The notes: a model not told the origin generated them from the sequence alone. A stretch of DNA of 64,000 nt from Thiobacillus sp. (GCA_019459055.1 JAIBEI010000015.1:1-64000); one strand, 5' to 3'; numbered from the stretch's first letter, positions 9,861 through 19,121 are shown. Program-made: numbers and translations.

Positions 9861-10609
9861 GCGAGAAAACCGCCGAAAAACTCATTTACGGTTTTCACCC
9901 CGTACTGGCCCGCCTGCGCCAGGATCCCTCGGGCGTTCTGGAAATCTATCTCGACCTCACCCGCCGCGACGCGCGCGCGCGCGACCTGGTGCATCAGGCC
10001 AAGGACAACGGGGTCAAACTCGCACAGGTCGAAGCGGACCGCCTGACCCGGCTGGTCGGCAAGGCCGCCAATCATCAGGGCGTGGTCGCCCGCGTCAAGC
10101 CGGTCGCGTTGACGCATTCGCTCGACGAAGTGCTGGAAAACATCAAGGGCCCGCCGCTGCTGGTCATTCTCGACGGCGTCACCGACCCGCACAACCTCGG
10201 CGCCATCATGCGCTCGGCCGACGCCTTCGGTGTGCACGCCGTCATCGCGCCGAAAGACAACGCCGTCGGCATCAACGCCACGGTGGAGAAAGTCGCCTCC
10301 GGCGCCGCCGAAACCGTGCCCTACATCATGGTCACCAACCTCTCGCGCACGATTGAAGAACTCAAGGAACACAACATCTGGGTCATCGCCGCCGACATGG
10401 ACGGCGATCAGCCGCTATCCCGCGTCGACGCCAAATCCGGCATCGCCTGGGTGCTCGGCGCCGAAGGCGCGGGCATCCGCCGCCTGGTCAAGCAAAACTG
10501 CGATCAGGTCGCGCGCATCCCCATCGGCGGCACCGTGGAAAGCCTCAACGTCTCGGTGTCGGCGGCGCTGTGCTTGTATGAGACGGTGCGGCAGCGCACG
10601 GCAGGCTAG
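9857..10609 (+). CDS. rlmB: 23S rRNA 2'-O-methyltransferase RlmB
   Basis: SpoU-family enzyme methylating G2251 of 23S rRNA. The 250-aa protein has the substrate-binding N-terminal domain (IYGFHPVLARLR), then the knotted SPOUT domain with motif 1 (DGVTDPHNLGAIMRSADAFG), motif 2 (VLGAEGAGIRRL) and motif 3 (IPIGGTVESLNVSVSAAL). The ATGA overlap with rnr is common in beta- and gammaproteobacteria. Confidence 0.95.
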   Translation: MSEKTAEKLIYGFHPVLARLRQDPSGVLEIYLDLTRRDARARDLVHQAKDNGVKLAQVEADRLTRLVGKAANHQGVVARVKPVALTHSLDEVLENIKGPPLLVILDGVTDPHNLGAIMRSADAFGVHAVIAPKDNAVGINATVEKVASGAAETVPYIMVTNLSRTIEELKEHNIWVIAADMDGDQPLSRVDAKSGIAWVLGAEGAGIRRLVKQNCDQVARIPIGGTVESLNVSVSAALCLYETVRQRTAG

Positions 10610-10650
10610 AATGAATGGCGTTTCAACGGGTTTTTCCAAGGAGCCACCCT

Positions 10651-10836
10651 ATGCAAACTGTCAAACAAATCGTCCACGATATCGCTGACCACTTGCCAGA
10701 CCAGGCAAGCTTCGACGATGCCATGTATGCTATTTACGTGCGCCAGAAACTGGAACGCTCGTTGAAGGCGGCGGAAGAAGGCAAGATTAGCTCACAGGAA
10801 GAAATGGAAAAACGCTATCTCAACCATGAAGGTTGA
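10651..10836 (+). CDS. antitoxin of a ParE/RelE-type module
   Basis: 61-aa acidic, helical protein (MQTVKQIVHDIADHLPDQ...). Start chosen at 10651 because AAGGAG lies nine bases upstream; an in-frame ATG at 10615 has no such site. It has no obvious DNA-binding ribbon-helix-helix motif. The C-terminal stretch KAAEEGKISSQEEMEKRYLNH resembles the toxin-wrapping tails of small antitoxins paired with ParE toxins. It overlaps the next gene by 11 bases, typical antitoxin-first order. Role is inferred mainly from the partner. Confidence 0.75.
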   Translation: MQTVKQIVHDIADHLPDQASFDDAMYAIYVRQKLERSLKAAEEGKISSQEEMEKRYLNHEG

Positions 10837-11134
10837 GTGGTCGGATTGCGCGCGGGACGATCTGGACGATCTTGTGCGCTATATCGGCCGGGATTCCGGA
10901 TTCTATGCCCGGCGCTTTGCCGAAAGAGTTGTCCTTGCTACCCGCCGGCTACAAACCTTTCCTGAGAGCGGTCGCACGATTCCCGAGGCGGAAGACAAAA
11001 CATTAAGGGAGGTCATCGTCCAGGGCTATCGGATCATGTACCGCCTCGAACCTGGACGTGTGCTCGTGCTCGCGGTGATGCACGGTAGCCGTGACGTTGA
11101 CGGGATGGCTGACAAGCCTTGGGATGAAAAGTAG
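10826..11134 (+). CDS. ParE/RelE-superfamily toxin
   Basis: 102-aa protein of the ParE/RelE fold: VEWSDCARDDLDDLVRYIG at the N-terminus, RRLQTFPESGRTIPE in the middle and the strand pattern REVIVQGYRIMYRLEPGRVLVLAVMHGSRD at the C-terminus, all typical of ParE-like gyrase or ribosome-directed toxins. It overlaps the antitoxin. The pair sits between rlmB and ycaO, where such modules are not conserved, consistent with acquisition. Target (gyrase versus mRNA) cannot be told from the sequence. Confidence 0.82.
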   Translation: MKVEWSDCARDDLDDLVRYIGRDSGFYARRFAERVVLATRRLQTFPESGRTIPEAEDKTLREVIVQGYRIMYRLEPGRVLVLAVMHGSRDVDGMADKPWDEK

Positions 11135-11135
11135 C

Positions 11136-11171
11136 CCGCGTAGGTTGAGCTGAATGAAATGAGGCTCAACG
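11136..11171 (+). repeat. REP-like palindromic element, copy 1
   Basis: CGCGTAGG followed by a 7-bp inverted repeat GTTGAGC/GCTCAAC around a 13-base loop, beginning immediately after the toxin stop codon. It shares its GTAGG-plus-palindrome design with the inverted copy at 11198-11228. Confidence 0.5.
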
Positions 11172-11197
11172 TATTTACCATATAGCTGGGCAAGCGC

Positions 11198-11228
11198 TAG
11201 TTGGGCTTTGCAGCCCAGCCTACCCGCG
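11198..11228 (-). repeat. REP-like palindromic element, copy 2 (inverted)
   Basis: Read on the minus strand it begins CGCGGGTAGGCTGGGCTG and contains the stem TGGGCT/AGCCCA with a four-base loop. It is opposite in orientation to copy 1, 26 bases away. The TAG within its GTAGG is the stop codon of ycaO. No U-tract follows, so it is a weak terminator at best. Confidence 0.5.
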
Positions 11229-12935
11229 CACCTTGCGATAGGCCTCCAGCAAGCGCTGGTGAATCGCGCTGCCCTCGAAGTCTCCGCCCAGTTTCGTCAA
11301 CCCGAAAAACCGCTCGTCCTGATTGAACAGCGCGAACGCCTGTTCCAGCGTCTCGCGGCCGTACATCAGGGCCAGCGCAGGCTCGAAGGGGCTGGGGTCG
11401 CCGAGTTGGGTGAGGTCGGCGATGCAGCGGTAGACCTTCAGGCGCGCGTCGCTGCGCTGGCCGTATTGGGCGATCCAGGCGCAGCCTTCGCGGATCGCGT
11501 CGTCGTCGCCGAGGGCGAGCGCGAGCAGCAGCTTCAGTTCGCCAACTCTTACATCGGTCCACGGCGAATCGGCATCCGGCGCGAGGCCGATCAACACCGT
11601 GACCAGGCGGTCGTCCGCCAGTTCCAGTTCGCCAATCAGGTCGAACAGCTCGGCACATTCTTCGTCGGTCAGCTCGGGCAGGCGCGCGAGCGTCGGGCGG
11701 ATCAGGTTGCCGATGCTGTTGTTCTCGAATTCGAGTTCCTCGACCGGGTAGATCTCGGAGACGCCGGGCACCAGGATGCGGCAGGCGTAGACGCCGAGGT
11801 GGGTGAAGTCGGCGATGTAGAGGTCATGCCCTTCGGCGTGCAGCGCATCGACCGACCACGCGTAATCCTCTTCGGTCGTGGTGCCGAAATTCCAGTCGAC
11901 GAATTCGAAGTCGGGGGTGTCGCGCAGGAATTGCCATGAAATCACGCCGCTGGAATCGACGAAGTGGATTTCCAGGTTCTGCGGGTCGGCGATTTCGGCT
12001 TCGTCGAAGCCGGGGGCGGGGAAACCCGCCAGCGAATCGAGCGCGCGGCCCTGCAGCAGTTCGGTCAGCGCGCGCTCCAGCGCCACCTCGAAGCGCGGGT
12101 GCGCGCCGAAGCTGGCGAAGCAGCCCTGGTCGTGGGGATGCAGCAGGGTGACGTTCATCACCGGGTACTGGCCGCCGAGCGAGGCGTCCTTCACCAGGAT
12201 GCCGAAGCCGGCGCTGCGCAACGCGCGGATGCCGGCGGCGATGTGCGGATAGCGCTCGATCACGGCTTCGGGCACGTCAGGCAGGCACAGGCCCTCCGCG
12301 ATGATGCGGAACTTGATGTGGCGCTCGAAGATTTCGGACAGCGCCTGGGTGCGCGCCTCCTTCAACGTGTTGCCGGCCGACATGCCATTGCTGACGTAGA
12401 GGTTGCCGATCAGGTTGACCGGGAAATACACGGTCTCGCCATCGCGCAATCGCTGGTAGGGAATGGCGCAGATGCCACGTTCGGCGTTGCCGGAATTCAG
12501 ATCGATCAGCTGGTCGGCGCGCACCCCGGCGTCGGGGTTGTAGTAGGCGTGCAGTTCAGGCGTGAGCAGTTTGGTCGGCCAGGCGTCGTCGTCCGAAGAA
12601 AACCAGCGCTCGTCGGGATGGTGGACGTAGCTGCGGTGGGCGATCGTTTCGCCCAGATAGAAGTGGGTCCAGAAATAATTGGTCGACAGCCGTTCGAAAT
12701 ACTCGCCCAGCGCGCTCGCCCGCGCGGCCAGCTCCGAGGCGCCCTTGCCGTTGGTGAACAGCAGGGGGCAGTCGCGGTCGCGGATGTGCACCGACCACAC
12801 GCCCTCTACCGGATTGAGCCAGGAGCGCTCTTCGATATGGAAATCGAGCGCTTCGAGCTTGGATTGCAGGGTGCGGATCGACGCTTCGAGCGAGGCGTCC
12901 TTGCCGGGGATGAAGCTTTCGGTGGTGGCGTGCAT
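11220..12935 (-). CDS. ycaO: YcaO (ribosomal protein S12 methylthiolation factor type)
   Basis: 571-aa YcaO-domain protein with the length and architecture of E. coli YcaO, which assists RimO-dependent beta-methylthiolation of ribosomal protein S12; other YcaO proteins activate peptide backbones with ATP. The ATP/Mg-binding glutamates are visible in ASALGEYFERLS (about residue 75) and KEARTQALSEIFERH (about residues 195-210). The C-terminal 170 residues form the helical, TPR-like extension of this subclass. No precursor peptide or dehydrogenase gene is adjacent, so a natural-product role is unlikely. It is convergent with the toxin gene. Confidence 0.88.
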   Translation of the reverse strand: MHATTESFIPGKDASLEASIRTLQSKLEALDFHIEERSWLNPVEGVWSVHIRDRDCPLLFTNGKGASELAARASALGEYFERLSTNYFWTHFYLGETIAHRSYVHHPDERWFSSDDDAWPTKLLTPELHAYYNPDAGVRADQLIDLNSGNAERGICAIPYQRLRDGETVYFPVNLIGNLYVSNGMSAGNTLKEARTQALSEIFERHIKFRIIAEGLCLPDVPEAVIERYPHIAAGIRALRSAGFGILVKDASLGGQYPVMNVTLLHPHDQGCFASFGAHPRFEVALERALTELLQGRALDSLAGFPAPGFDEAEIADPQNLEIHFVDSSGVISWQFLRDTPDFEFVDWNFGTTTEEDYAWSVDALHAEGHDLYIADFTHLGVYACRILVPGVSEIYPVEELEFENNSIGNLIRPTLARLPELTDEECAELFDLIGELELADDRLVTVLIGLAPDADSPWTDVRVGELKLLLALALGDDDAIREGCAWIAQYGQRSDARLKVYRCIADLTQLGDPSPFEPALALMYGRETLEQAFALFNQDERFFGLTKLGGDFEGSAIHQRLLEAYRKVRG

Positions 12936-13033
12936 GGGGTGACTCTTTTTTGAACAGCCAACAGCATAATCGATGCGTCAAGTGCGGCGTAAAATGACGG
13001 GCATCGATCCCTTACCTGTGGCAGCTGCAATCC

Positions 13034-13714
13034 ATGAATTCGCCCATGCCTGACCGTATCGCTTTACTCCCGCTGCTGCTTGCCCTTGCGTTTGCCGGCC
13101 CGGTGGCGGCTGCCGTCCAGACGTTTGGTCTGGATGCCAGCCAGACGGTGCTTGCGGCGCGTTCTCAGGCCGAGTGGGTGCGGCAGGCGCAGGTGCTCGA
13201 AAAACGCGCCGACTGGCCGGGCCTGCTGGCATGGGGGCAAACGTGGGCACAGGCCGATGCGAAGAATCCGCTGGCCTGGTTCGTCCAAGGGCGCGCGCTG
13301 GGCGAGCTGGGGCGGTTTGCAGAGGCCATCGCGGCGTATCAGCGGAATCTGCATTTCGCGCCCGGCGATGTCTATGCGCGCAACAATCTGGGCAACGCCT
13401 ACCGCGACAGCGGGCGTCCCCGCGAGGCGATGCAGGCGTATCGCGCGGCCGTGGAAACCGACCCCGACTACATTCAGGCCTGGCACAACCTGGGGCTGAC
13501 GTTCTATCTGACGAAGGGGCAGGCGGGGGTGACCCAGGCGCTGCAAAAGCTGCAGGCGTCCGACCCGGCGCTGGCCGATGTCTGGCGCACGCTGGCGATC
13601 GAATATTCGATCACGCGCGATGAACGGGTCGCGCGCCAGGCGGTGCGTGTGCTGCGCGGTTTGAGCGCGGCCGAACGCGCGCGCATGTTCGGCATCCTGT
13701 TCGACGAGGGGTGA
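13034..13714 (+). CDS. exported TPR-repeat protein
   Basis: 226-aa protein with a signal peptide (ALLPLLLALAFAGPVAA, cleavage near residue 27) and at least three tetratricopeptide repeats: PLAWFVQGRALGELGRFAEAIAAYQRNL, DVYARNNLGNAYRDSGRPREAMQAYR and DYIQAWHNLGLTFYL. It is probably a periplasmic scaffold; partner unknown. It is divergent from ycaO and convergent with the SenB-like gene. Confidence 0.75.
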   Translation: MNSPMPDRIALLPLLLALAFAGPVAAAVQTFGLDASQTVLAARSQAEWVRQAQVLEKRADWPGLLAWGQTWAQADAKNPLAWFVQGRALGELGRFAEAIAAYQRNLHFAPGDVYARNNLGNAYRDSGRPREAMQAYRAAVETDPDYIQAWHNLGLTFYLTKGQAGVTQALQKLQASDPALADVWRTLAIEYSITRDERVARQAVRVLRGLSAAERARMFGILFDEG

Positions 13715-13739
13715 ATCAATTGGCTGCGGCTCGCCGTGG

Positions 13740-14705
13740 TCACACCGCGCCTTGCTCTTGCTCGAACTCCGCCACGACCTGCCGCAGGCGGCTGGCTTCC
13801 TGCTCCGGTCGCATCAGCCCGCGACGCTGGCGGGCGTGGCTCAACAGATCGGCATAAAAATCGGGGTCGGTTTCGGCCCTCGACAAGAGCGTAGCCAGCT
13901 GTCGTTCGTCGCCCACCGGGAAATAGCCTGGATAGTCCTCGCCCAGCATGCCGATATTGCCGGGCATGTGCGAGGCCAGCACCGGCACATCCGCCGCCAG
14001 CGCCTCGCAGATGACGTTGGCGCCGCCTTCCATCACCGAGCTGATGACCATCAGGTGCGCGCGCGCCAGCCGCTTCAGCACCGTCCGGTGCGGTACCTCC
14101 CCGGCCCAGTGCCAGCGCGGCAGCTTGCTCTGCGCCATCTCCGCCGTTTCGGCCATCTCCCCGGAGAGGGCGCTGCCCAGATGCGTCACCTGGATTTGCG
14201 AATGCTCGGGCAGATAGGCCGTCGCCAGCGCCGCCCGGAAGGGATCCTTTTCTTCGCGCAGGTTGCCGATCACCAGCACCTCGAAGGCATGGGCAGGCGC
14301 GGGCAGGCGGGCAATGTCGGGCGACGACTGGTAGACCACCCGCGTCCTGGCCGCCAGATGCGCCGGCAGTTCGTCGACGCCGCGCGCCTGCAGCACGATC
14401 AGCCGGTGTGCGAGTTCCAGCGCCTGCTGGGCGTCGGCGTCCTGGTGAATGTCGCGATACAGGTCGGTGCCGGTCAGCGCCAGCAACAGGGGGCGGGTCG
14501 GGAAGCGCTCGGCAAAAGCGTGGATCGAGGCAAAGCTGCGCCGCGCATGCAGCGCCAGCATCAGGTCGGTGTTGCGGCCATCCCATTCCACCTGCGTCCG
14601 CACCGTATGGCCCGCCTCGCGCAGGAAGCGCGCCCAGCGCGCGGCCGTGTGCCAGTTGCCGTTGCGGTGTTCGCGGCCGTAGGGGGTGATGAGGGCGATG
14701 CGCAT
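13740..14705 (-). CDS. senB: SenB-like glycosyltransferase (selenosugar synthase family, TIGR04348)
   Basis: 321-aa GT4-like glycosyltransferase with the diagnostic N-terminal text of the SenB family: RIALITPYG, GNWHTAARWARFLREAGH, LMLALHARRS, LLLALTGTDLYRDI and RLIVLQARGVDELP. The C-terminal GT-B half has VSSVMEGGANVICEALAADVPVLAS. In selenoneine-producing bacteria SenB makes a selenosugar from a UDP-sugar and selenophosphate. The other pathway genes (SenA, an EgtB-like enzyme, and SenC, a SelD-like selenophosphate synthetase) are not within this window, so the product here is uncertain. ATG at 14705 was preferred over the GTG one codon upstream. It is divergent, by 44 bases, from the methyltransferase gene. 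Confidence 0.75.
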   Translation of the reverse strand: MRIALITPYGREHRNGNWHTAARWARFLREAGHTVRTQVEWDGRNTDLMLALHARRSFASIHAFAERFPTRPLLLALTGTDLYRDIHQDADAQQALELAHRLIVLQARGVDELPAHLAARTRVVYQSSPDIARLPAPAHAFEVLVIGNLREEKDPFRAALATAYLPEHSQIQVTHLGSALSGEMAETAEMAQSKLPRWHWAGEVPHRTVLKRLARAHLMVISSVMEGGANVICEALAADVPVLASHMPGNIGMLGEDYPGYFPVGDERQLATLLSRAETDPDFYADLLSHARQRRGLMRPEQEASRLRQVVAEFEQEQGAV

Positions 14706-14749
14706 CACTGGAGTGTAGCTTGCGATAGCGAAACGCGGATAATCCGGGC

Positions 14750-15538
14750 ATGACCGAAACGCCCATTTCTTCGCGCGACAATCCCCTGTTCAAGCGGCTG
14801 AAAAAGCTGTCCGAGTCCGCCCGTGCGCGCAGGGAAGCGCAGAGGACCCTGCTCGACGGCGAGCATCTGCTGATGGCGTATCTCGATGCGGGGGGGCAGC
14901 CGCATACCCTGGTGCGGGCCGCCTCGTTCGATGCCGCGCGGCTGACCCCGTTTGCCGCGCGCTGTTCGCAGGCCAAGGCCATCGTCCTGTCCGATGCATT
15001 GTTCGCCGAACTGGCCCCCGTCGCCACGCCGACCGGAGTGCTCGCCGAGGCCGCCTGGCTTGCGCCGGCGCTCCCCACGGCGACGCCGCTGGCGATTGCG
15101 CTGGAAGACATCCAGGACCCCGGCAATCTGGGCGCCATGCTGCGTACCGCGGCGGCGGCGGGCGCCACCCTGGCGGTGCTGTCGAAGGGCTGCCACGATC
15201 CCTGGTCGCCGAAGGCGCTGCGCGGCGGGCAGGGCGCGCAGTTCGTGCTGCCGATGCAGCTGGATGCCGATGTGCCGGCCTGGCTGGCGGCGTTCGACGG
15301 ACAAAGTGTGGCGCTGACGCTGGGTGAAGCGAGGGATTTCTATGCGGAGGACTACGCCGGCCCGACCGTGCTGGCGGTCGGCAACGAAGGCGCCGGCCTC
15401 AGCGCAGCGGCTGCACAGGCCGCACGGCTGCGGGTACAGATACCGATGCCGGGGCGGGTGGAGTCGCTGAATGCCTCAGCGGCACTCGCCGCGGCACTGT
15501 TCGAAGTGGTGAGGCAGCGCCGGATGGCGCGCGGCTGA
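14750..15538 (+). CDS. TrmH/SpoU-family RNA 2'-O-methyltransferase
   Basis: 262-aa SPOUT methyltransferase: N-terminal L30e-like substrate domain (SSRDNPLFKRLKKL...TLLDGEHLLMAYLDAG), then IALEDIQDPGNLGAMLRTAAAAGAT, VLAVGNEGAGLS and IPMPGRVESLNASAALAAALFE, the three motifs of the family. The N-terminal pattern resembles 23S rRNA methyltransferases of the TsnR/RlmB relatives. The exact modified base cannot be assigned. It is distinct from rlmB upstream. Confidence 0.85.
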   Translation: MTETPISSRDNPLFKRLKKLSESARARREAQRTLLDGEHLLMAYLDAGGQPHTLVRAASFDAARLTPFAARCSQAKAIVLSDALFAELAPVATPTGVLAEAAWLAPALPTATPLAIALEDIQDPGNLGAMLRTAAAAGATLAVLSKGCHDPWSPKALRGGQGAQFVLPMQLDADVPAWLAAFDGQSVALTLGEARDFYAEDYAGPTVLAVGNEGAGLSAAAAQAARLRVQIPMPGRVESLNASAALAAALFEVVRQRRMARG

Positions 15539-15640
15539 CGCGCTTCAGTGGCGCCTCCAGGAGCCTGTCGGACTTCCGGCGGTCTGCTTAAACGGGCGGA
15601 AAGCGGGAAGCTTGTGGAAAGACGGCCGTGCGGCGCAGCT

Positions 15641-16417
15641 TCAGGAATGCCGCAGGCGCGCCGCGATTTCCTCCACCGACATGCGGGTGGTGTCCAGCAC
15701 GGGCAGGCCATGCTGCCCGAATAGCCGCTCGGCGGTGGCAAGTTCGTCGCGGCATTGCTGCAGGCTGGCGTAGCGGCTGTCGGGATAGCGCGCCTGGCGG
15801 ATGGCGGCGAGGCGTTCCGCCGACAGGGTCAGGGCGCGCAGGCGCGGCAGGTGGGCGAGCAGGACGCCGGGGAGGCTGTTCTGCTCGAGGTCGTCCGGCG
15901 TCAGCGGATAGTTGGCGACGCGCAGTCCATATTGCAGAGCGAGGTAGAGCGCGGTGGGGGTTTTGCCGACGCGCGAGACGCCGACCAGGATCAGGTCGGC
16001 CTGGTCGAGCCGCTGCGGCTGCAGGCCGTCGTCCAGCGCCAGGCTGAAATTCACCGCATCCATGCGCGATTCGTAGTCGTTCGCCATGCCGTGGGTGCGC
16101 CCGCCGCTGGGGGTGGCGGCCAGGCCCAGCGCGGCTTCCACGGCGGGAGCGACGAGGTCGAAGACATCGAACAGGCTGGCGCGGCTGTCGCGCAGGACGG
16201 CGCGCAGGGCCGGGTCGGTCAGGGTGGAAAATACCAGCGCGCCGGGCGCGGCGGCAATCCGCGCCACGGCGGCCCGCGTCTTTTCCGGGCTGTCGATGAA
16301 AGGCAGCGCAATCAGGCTAAACTCAAGTGCAGGAAACTGCGCCAGCACGCTCTTCGCCACCGCCTCGACGGTGACACCGGTGTGATCGGATACGCAGAAA
16401 ACGCTGTAGCTTTTCAT
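15641..16417 (-). CDS. ppsR: PEP synthase regulatory protein PpsR (bifunctional kinase/pyrophosphorylase)
   Basis: 258-aa DUF299-family protein that inactivates PpsA by ADP-dependent threonine phosphorylation and reactivates it by phosphate-dependent dephosphorylation. Marks are [20 protein letters not shown] at the N-terminus, the P-loop [11 protein letters not shown] near residue 147, and [12 protein letters not shown] near the C-terminus. It is divergent from ppsA with only ten bases between the start codons. Confidence 0.93.
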   Translation of the reverse strand: MKSYSVFCVSDHTGVTVEAVAKSVLAQFPALEFSLIALPFIDSPEKTRAAVARIAAAPGALVFSTLTDPALRAVLRDSRASLFDVFDLVAPAVEAALGLAATPSGGRTHGMANDYESRMDAVNFSLALDDGLQPQRLDQADLILVGVSRVGKTPTALYLALQYGLRVANYPLTPDDLEQNSLPGVLLAHLPRLRALTLSAERLAAIRQARYPDSRYASLQQCRDELATAERLFGQHGLPVLDTTRMSVEEIAARLRHS

Positions 16418-16427
16418 GGAGTGGATT

Positions 16428-18770
16428 ATGCCGGCTTCAACTGACTATATCGTTCCGCTGGACAGTCTGTCGATGGTAGATGTGCCGCGCGTGGGCGGCA
16501 AGAACGCGTCGCTGGGCGAGATGATCGGCAATCTGTCCGGCGCCGGCGTCAAGGTGCCGGGCGGCTTCGCCACCACGGCGCAGGCGTTCTGGGATTTTCT
16601 CGACCACAACGATTTGCGCGCGCGCATTCATGCGCGGCTGGCGGCGCTCGACGTGGCGGACGTGACGGCGCTGGCCGCGGCGGGGGCGGAAATCCGCGCC
16701 TGGGTCGAGGCGGCCGCGTTGCCGGCCGCGCTCGAAGCCGGCCTGCGCACCGCCTATGCCGCGCTCGGTAGCAACGTGTCGGTGGCGGTGCGTTCGTCGG
16801 CCACCGCCGAGGACCTGCCCGACGCCTCGTTTGCCGGGCAGCAGGAAACCTACCTGCACGTGCGCGGCGCCGACGACCTGTTGCAGTACGTGAGGAAGGT
16901 CTTCGCTTCGCTCTACAACGACCGCGCCATTGCCTACCGCGTACATCACGGCTTCGCGCACGCCGACGTGGCGCTGTCGGCCGGTGTGCAGCGCATGGTG
17001 CGCTCCGACATCGCGTGTTCCGGCGTGCTGTTCACCCTCGACACCGAGTCCGGCTTCCGCGACGTGGTGTTCATCACCGCCGCCTATGGCCTCGGCGAAA
17101 CCGTGGTGCAGGGCTCGGTCAACCCGGACGAGTTCTACGTGCACAAGCCGAAACTGGCCGAGGGCTTTCCCGCCGTGGTGCGGCGCGAACTGGGCGAGAA
17201 AGCGACCCGCATGGTGTGGCGCGACGGCGCGACCGTGATCGAGGACACGCCGGCGGCGCTGCGGCGCCAGTATTCGCTGACCGACGCCGAGGTGCTGGAA
17301 CTGGCGCGCCAGGCCATGGCGATCGAGGCGCACTATCAGCGCCCGATGGACGTCGAGTGGGCGAAGGACGGCGAAACCGGCGAACTCTTCATCGTGCAGG
17401 CACGCCCGGAAACGGTGAAGGCGCGCGCCAACGGCGTCAGCGAACGCTATACGCTGGAAGCGCCCGGCGAGGTGCGTATCAGCGGCCGCGCCATCGGCCA
17501 GAAGATCGGCGCGGGCGTTGTGCGGCTGATCGCCAGCCCGGCCGAAATGAACCGGGTACAGCCGGGCGACATCCTCGTCACCGACATGACCGACCCCGAC
17601 TGGGAGCCGGTGATGAAGCGCGCGGCGGCGATCGTCACCAACCGCGGCGGGCGCACCTGCCACGCCGCCATCGTCGCGCGCGAGCTGGGCATTCCCGCCG
17701 TGGTGGGCACCGGCGAGGCGACCGCGGTGCTGAAGGACGGCGAGATGGTGACGGTGTCGTGCGCCGAGGGCGACACCGGCTTTGTCTACGCGGGCAAGCT
17801 GCCGTTCACGGTGGAGACGCTGGCAAGCGAGACCCTGGCCGAGCCGCCGGTGAAGCTGATGATGAACGTCGGCAACCCCGAACGCGCCTTCGAGTTCGCG
17901 CAGATTCCCAATCACGGCGTCGGTCTGGCGCGGCTGGAGTTCATCATCGCGCGCATGATCGGCGTGCATCCGCTGGCGCTGCTCGACCATGCCGGCCAGC
18001 CGCCGGACGTTCGCGCCGAGATCGATGCGCGCGCGGCGGGCTATGCCGACCCGGTATCGTTCTATGTGGACAAGCTGGCCGAGGGCATAGCCACCCTGGC
18101 CGCCGCGTTCTGGCCGCAGCCGGTGATCGTGCGACTGTCCGACTTCAAGTCCAACGAATACGCCAATCTGGTGGGCGGCGAGCGCTACGAGCCGAAGGAG
18201 GAAAACCCCATGCTGGGGCTGCGCGGCGCGGCGCGCTACATTTCGACCCTGTTCCGCCCGGCGTTCGAGCTGGAGTGCCGCGCGCTGAAACAGGTGCGCG
18301 AGACCCTGGGCTTTTCCAACGTCGAGGTGATGATTCCCTTCGTCCGCACGGTGGACGAATGCGCGGCGGTGGTGAAACTGCTGGAAGCAAACGGCCTCAA
18401 GCGCGGCGACCACGGCCTGCGCCTGATCATGATGTGCGAGATTCCGTCCAACGTGCTGCTCGCCGACGACTTTTTGCAGCACGTCGACGGCTTTTCCATC
18501 GGCAGCAACGACCTCACCCAACTGACGCTGGGCATCGACCGCGACTCCAGCCTGGTGGCCGAAAGCTTCGACGAGCGCAACCCGGCGGTGAAAAAGCTGC
18601 TGGCCGAAGCCATCGCCGCCTGCAAGCGGCAAGGCAAATACATTGGCATCTGCGGCCAGGGGCCGAGCGATCACCCCGATCTGGCCGACTGGCTGGTGGC
18701 GCAGGGAATCGGCTCGATGTCGCTCAATCCCGATACCGTGGTGGCAACCTGGCGGCGCCTGACTGCCTGA
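16428..18770 (+). CDS. ppsA: phosphoenolpyruvate synthase
   Basis: Converts pyruvate plus ATP to PEP, AMP and phosphate for gluconeogenesis. Domains in order are the ATP-grasp pyruvate-phosphate-dikinase N-domain ([34 protein letters not shown]), the phosphohistidine domain ([21 protein letters not shown], catalytic His), and the PEP-binding barrel ([28 protein letters not shown] with the catalytic Cys). The start at 16428 is preferred over the in-frame ATG at 16416 because GGAG sits six bases before it; this gives 780 aa. Confidence 0.95.
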   Translation: MPASTDYIVPLDSLSMVDVPRVGGKNASLGEMIGNLSGAGVKVPGGFATTAQAFWDFLDHNDLRARIHARLAALDVADVTALAAAGAEIRAWVEAAALPAALEAGLRTAYAALGSNVSVAVRSSATAEDLPDASFAGQQETYLHVRGADDLLQYVRKVFASLYNDRAIAYRVHHGFAHADVALSAGVQRMVRSDIACSGVLFTLDTESGFRDVVFITAAYGLGETVVQGSVNPDEFYVHKPKLAEGFPAVVRRELGEKATRMVWRDGATVIEDTPAALRRQYSLTDAEVLELARQAMAIEAHYQRPMDVEWAKDGETGELFIVQARPETVKARANGVSERYTLEAPGEVRISGRAIGQKIGAGVVRLIASPAEMNRVQPGDILVTDMTDPDWEPVMKRAAAIVTNRGGRTCHAAIVARELGIPAVVGTGEATAVLKDGEMVTVSCAEGDTGFVYAGKLPFTVETLASETLAEPPVKLMMNVGNPERAFEFAQIPNHGVGLARLEFIIARMIGVHPLALLDHAGQPPDVRAEIDARAAGYADPVSFYVDKLAEGIATLAAAFWPQPVIVRLSDFKSNEYANLVGGERYEPKEENPMLGLRGAARYISTLFRPAFELECRALKQVRETLGFSNVEVMIPFVRTVDECAAVVKLLEANGLKRGDHGLRLIMMCEIPSNVLLADDFLQHVDGFSIGSNDLTQLTLGIDRDSSLVAESFDERNPAVKKLLAEAIAACKRQGKYIGICGQGPSDHPDLADWLVAQGIGSMSLNPDTVVATWRRLTA

Positions 18771-19073
18771 TACCCGCGCCCTGACCGATGGGGCGAATTG
18801 CTCCCCCCATCAAAACGCGGCAGTCCAGCGTGTTGGCAAGCGGACATTCCTGGATGACTCGGATTTTCCATGGGCGGAGGCCACGTGGAACCGCATGCCG
18901 CGCCGCCGCGTGGCGAATTGATCGGTGCTCTCAAGTGCCTCGCCGCCAGCCTGGACGCTTTCCCGTTGCAAAAGACACCAGCGCCAAACCATAAAACCGG
19001 CGCTATTGCATTTTTCATTGGATGGAAACCCGTGAGTTGGAGTAACCATATGTTTACAAAAGACAAATCAATG
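18771..19073. other. non-coding leader region between ppsA and the sulfur cluster
   Basis: About 300 bases with no convincing gene; frames crossing it lack ribosome sites and family resemblance. It contains an inverted repeat AGCGCC-N13-GGCGCT (18980-19004) and, at 19005-19023, an imperfect ATTGCAT-N5-ATTGGAT. These lie roughly 90-110 bases before the predicted start of the sigma-54 transcript and could be activator sites; both are weak. No intrinsic terminator after ppsA was seen. Confidence 0.4.
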
Positions 19074-19089
19074 TGGCACGCAACGTGCT
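19074..19089 (+). promoter_or_regulatory. sigma-54 promoter of the tusA-yedE operon
   Basis: TGGCACGCAACGTGCT has the full -24 element TGGCACG and a -12 element GTGCT with exact GG-N10-GC spacing. The start point would be near 19100, just ahead of a GAAGGA ribosome site and GTG codon. It closely resembles the promoter at 25110-25125 (shared -12 GTGCTT). Confidence 0.6.
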
Positions 19090-19121
19090 TATTACTGCGG
19101 GTCGCCAAGCGAAGGATGCGC

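Noticed and set aside
11220-12935. YcaO as part of a thiazole/oxazole peptide cluster
   Set aside because: No precursor peptide, dehydrogenase or E1-like partner is adjacent; length and C-terminal domain fit the S12 methylthiolation subclass.
18870-19121. Long N-terminal extension of the TusA-like protein from an upstream ATG
   Set aside because: The extension lacks family resemblance, crosses the sigma-54 promoter and an internal ribosome site, and would make an atypical 193-aa TusA.
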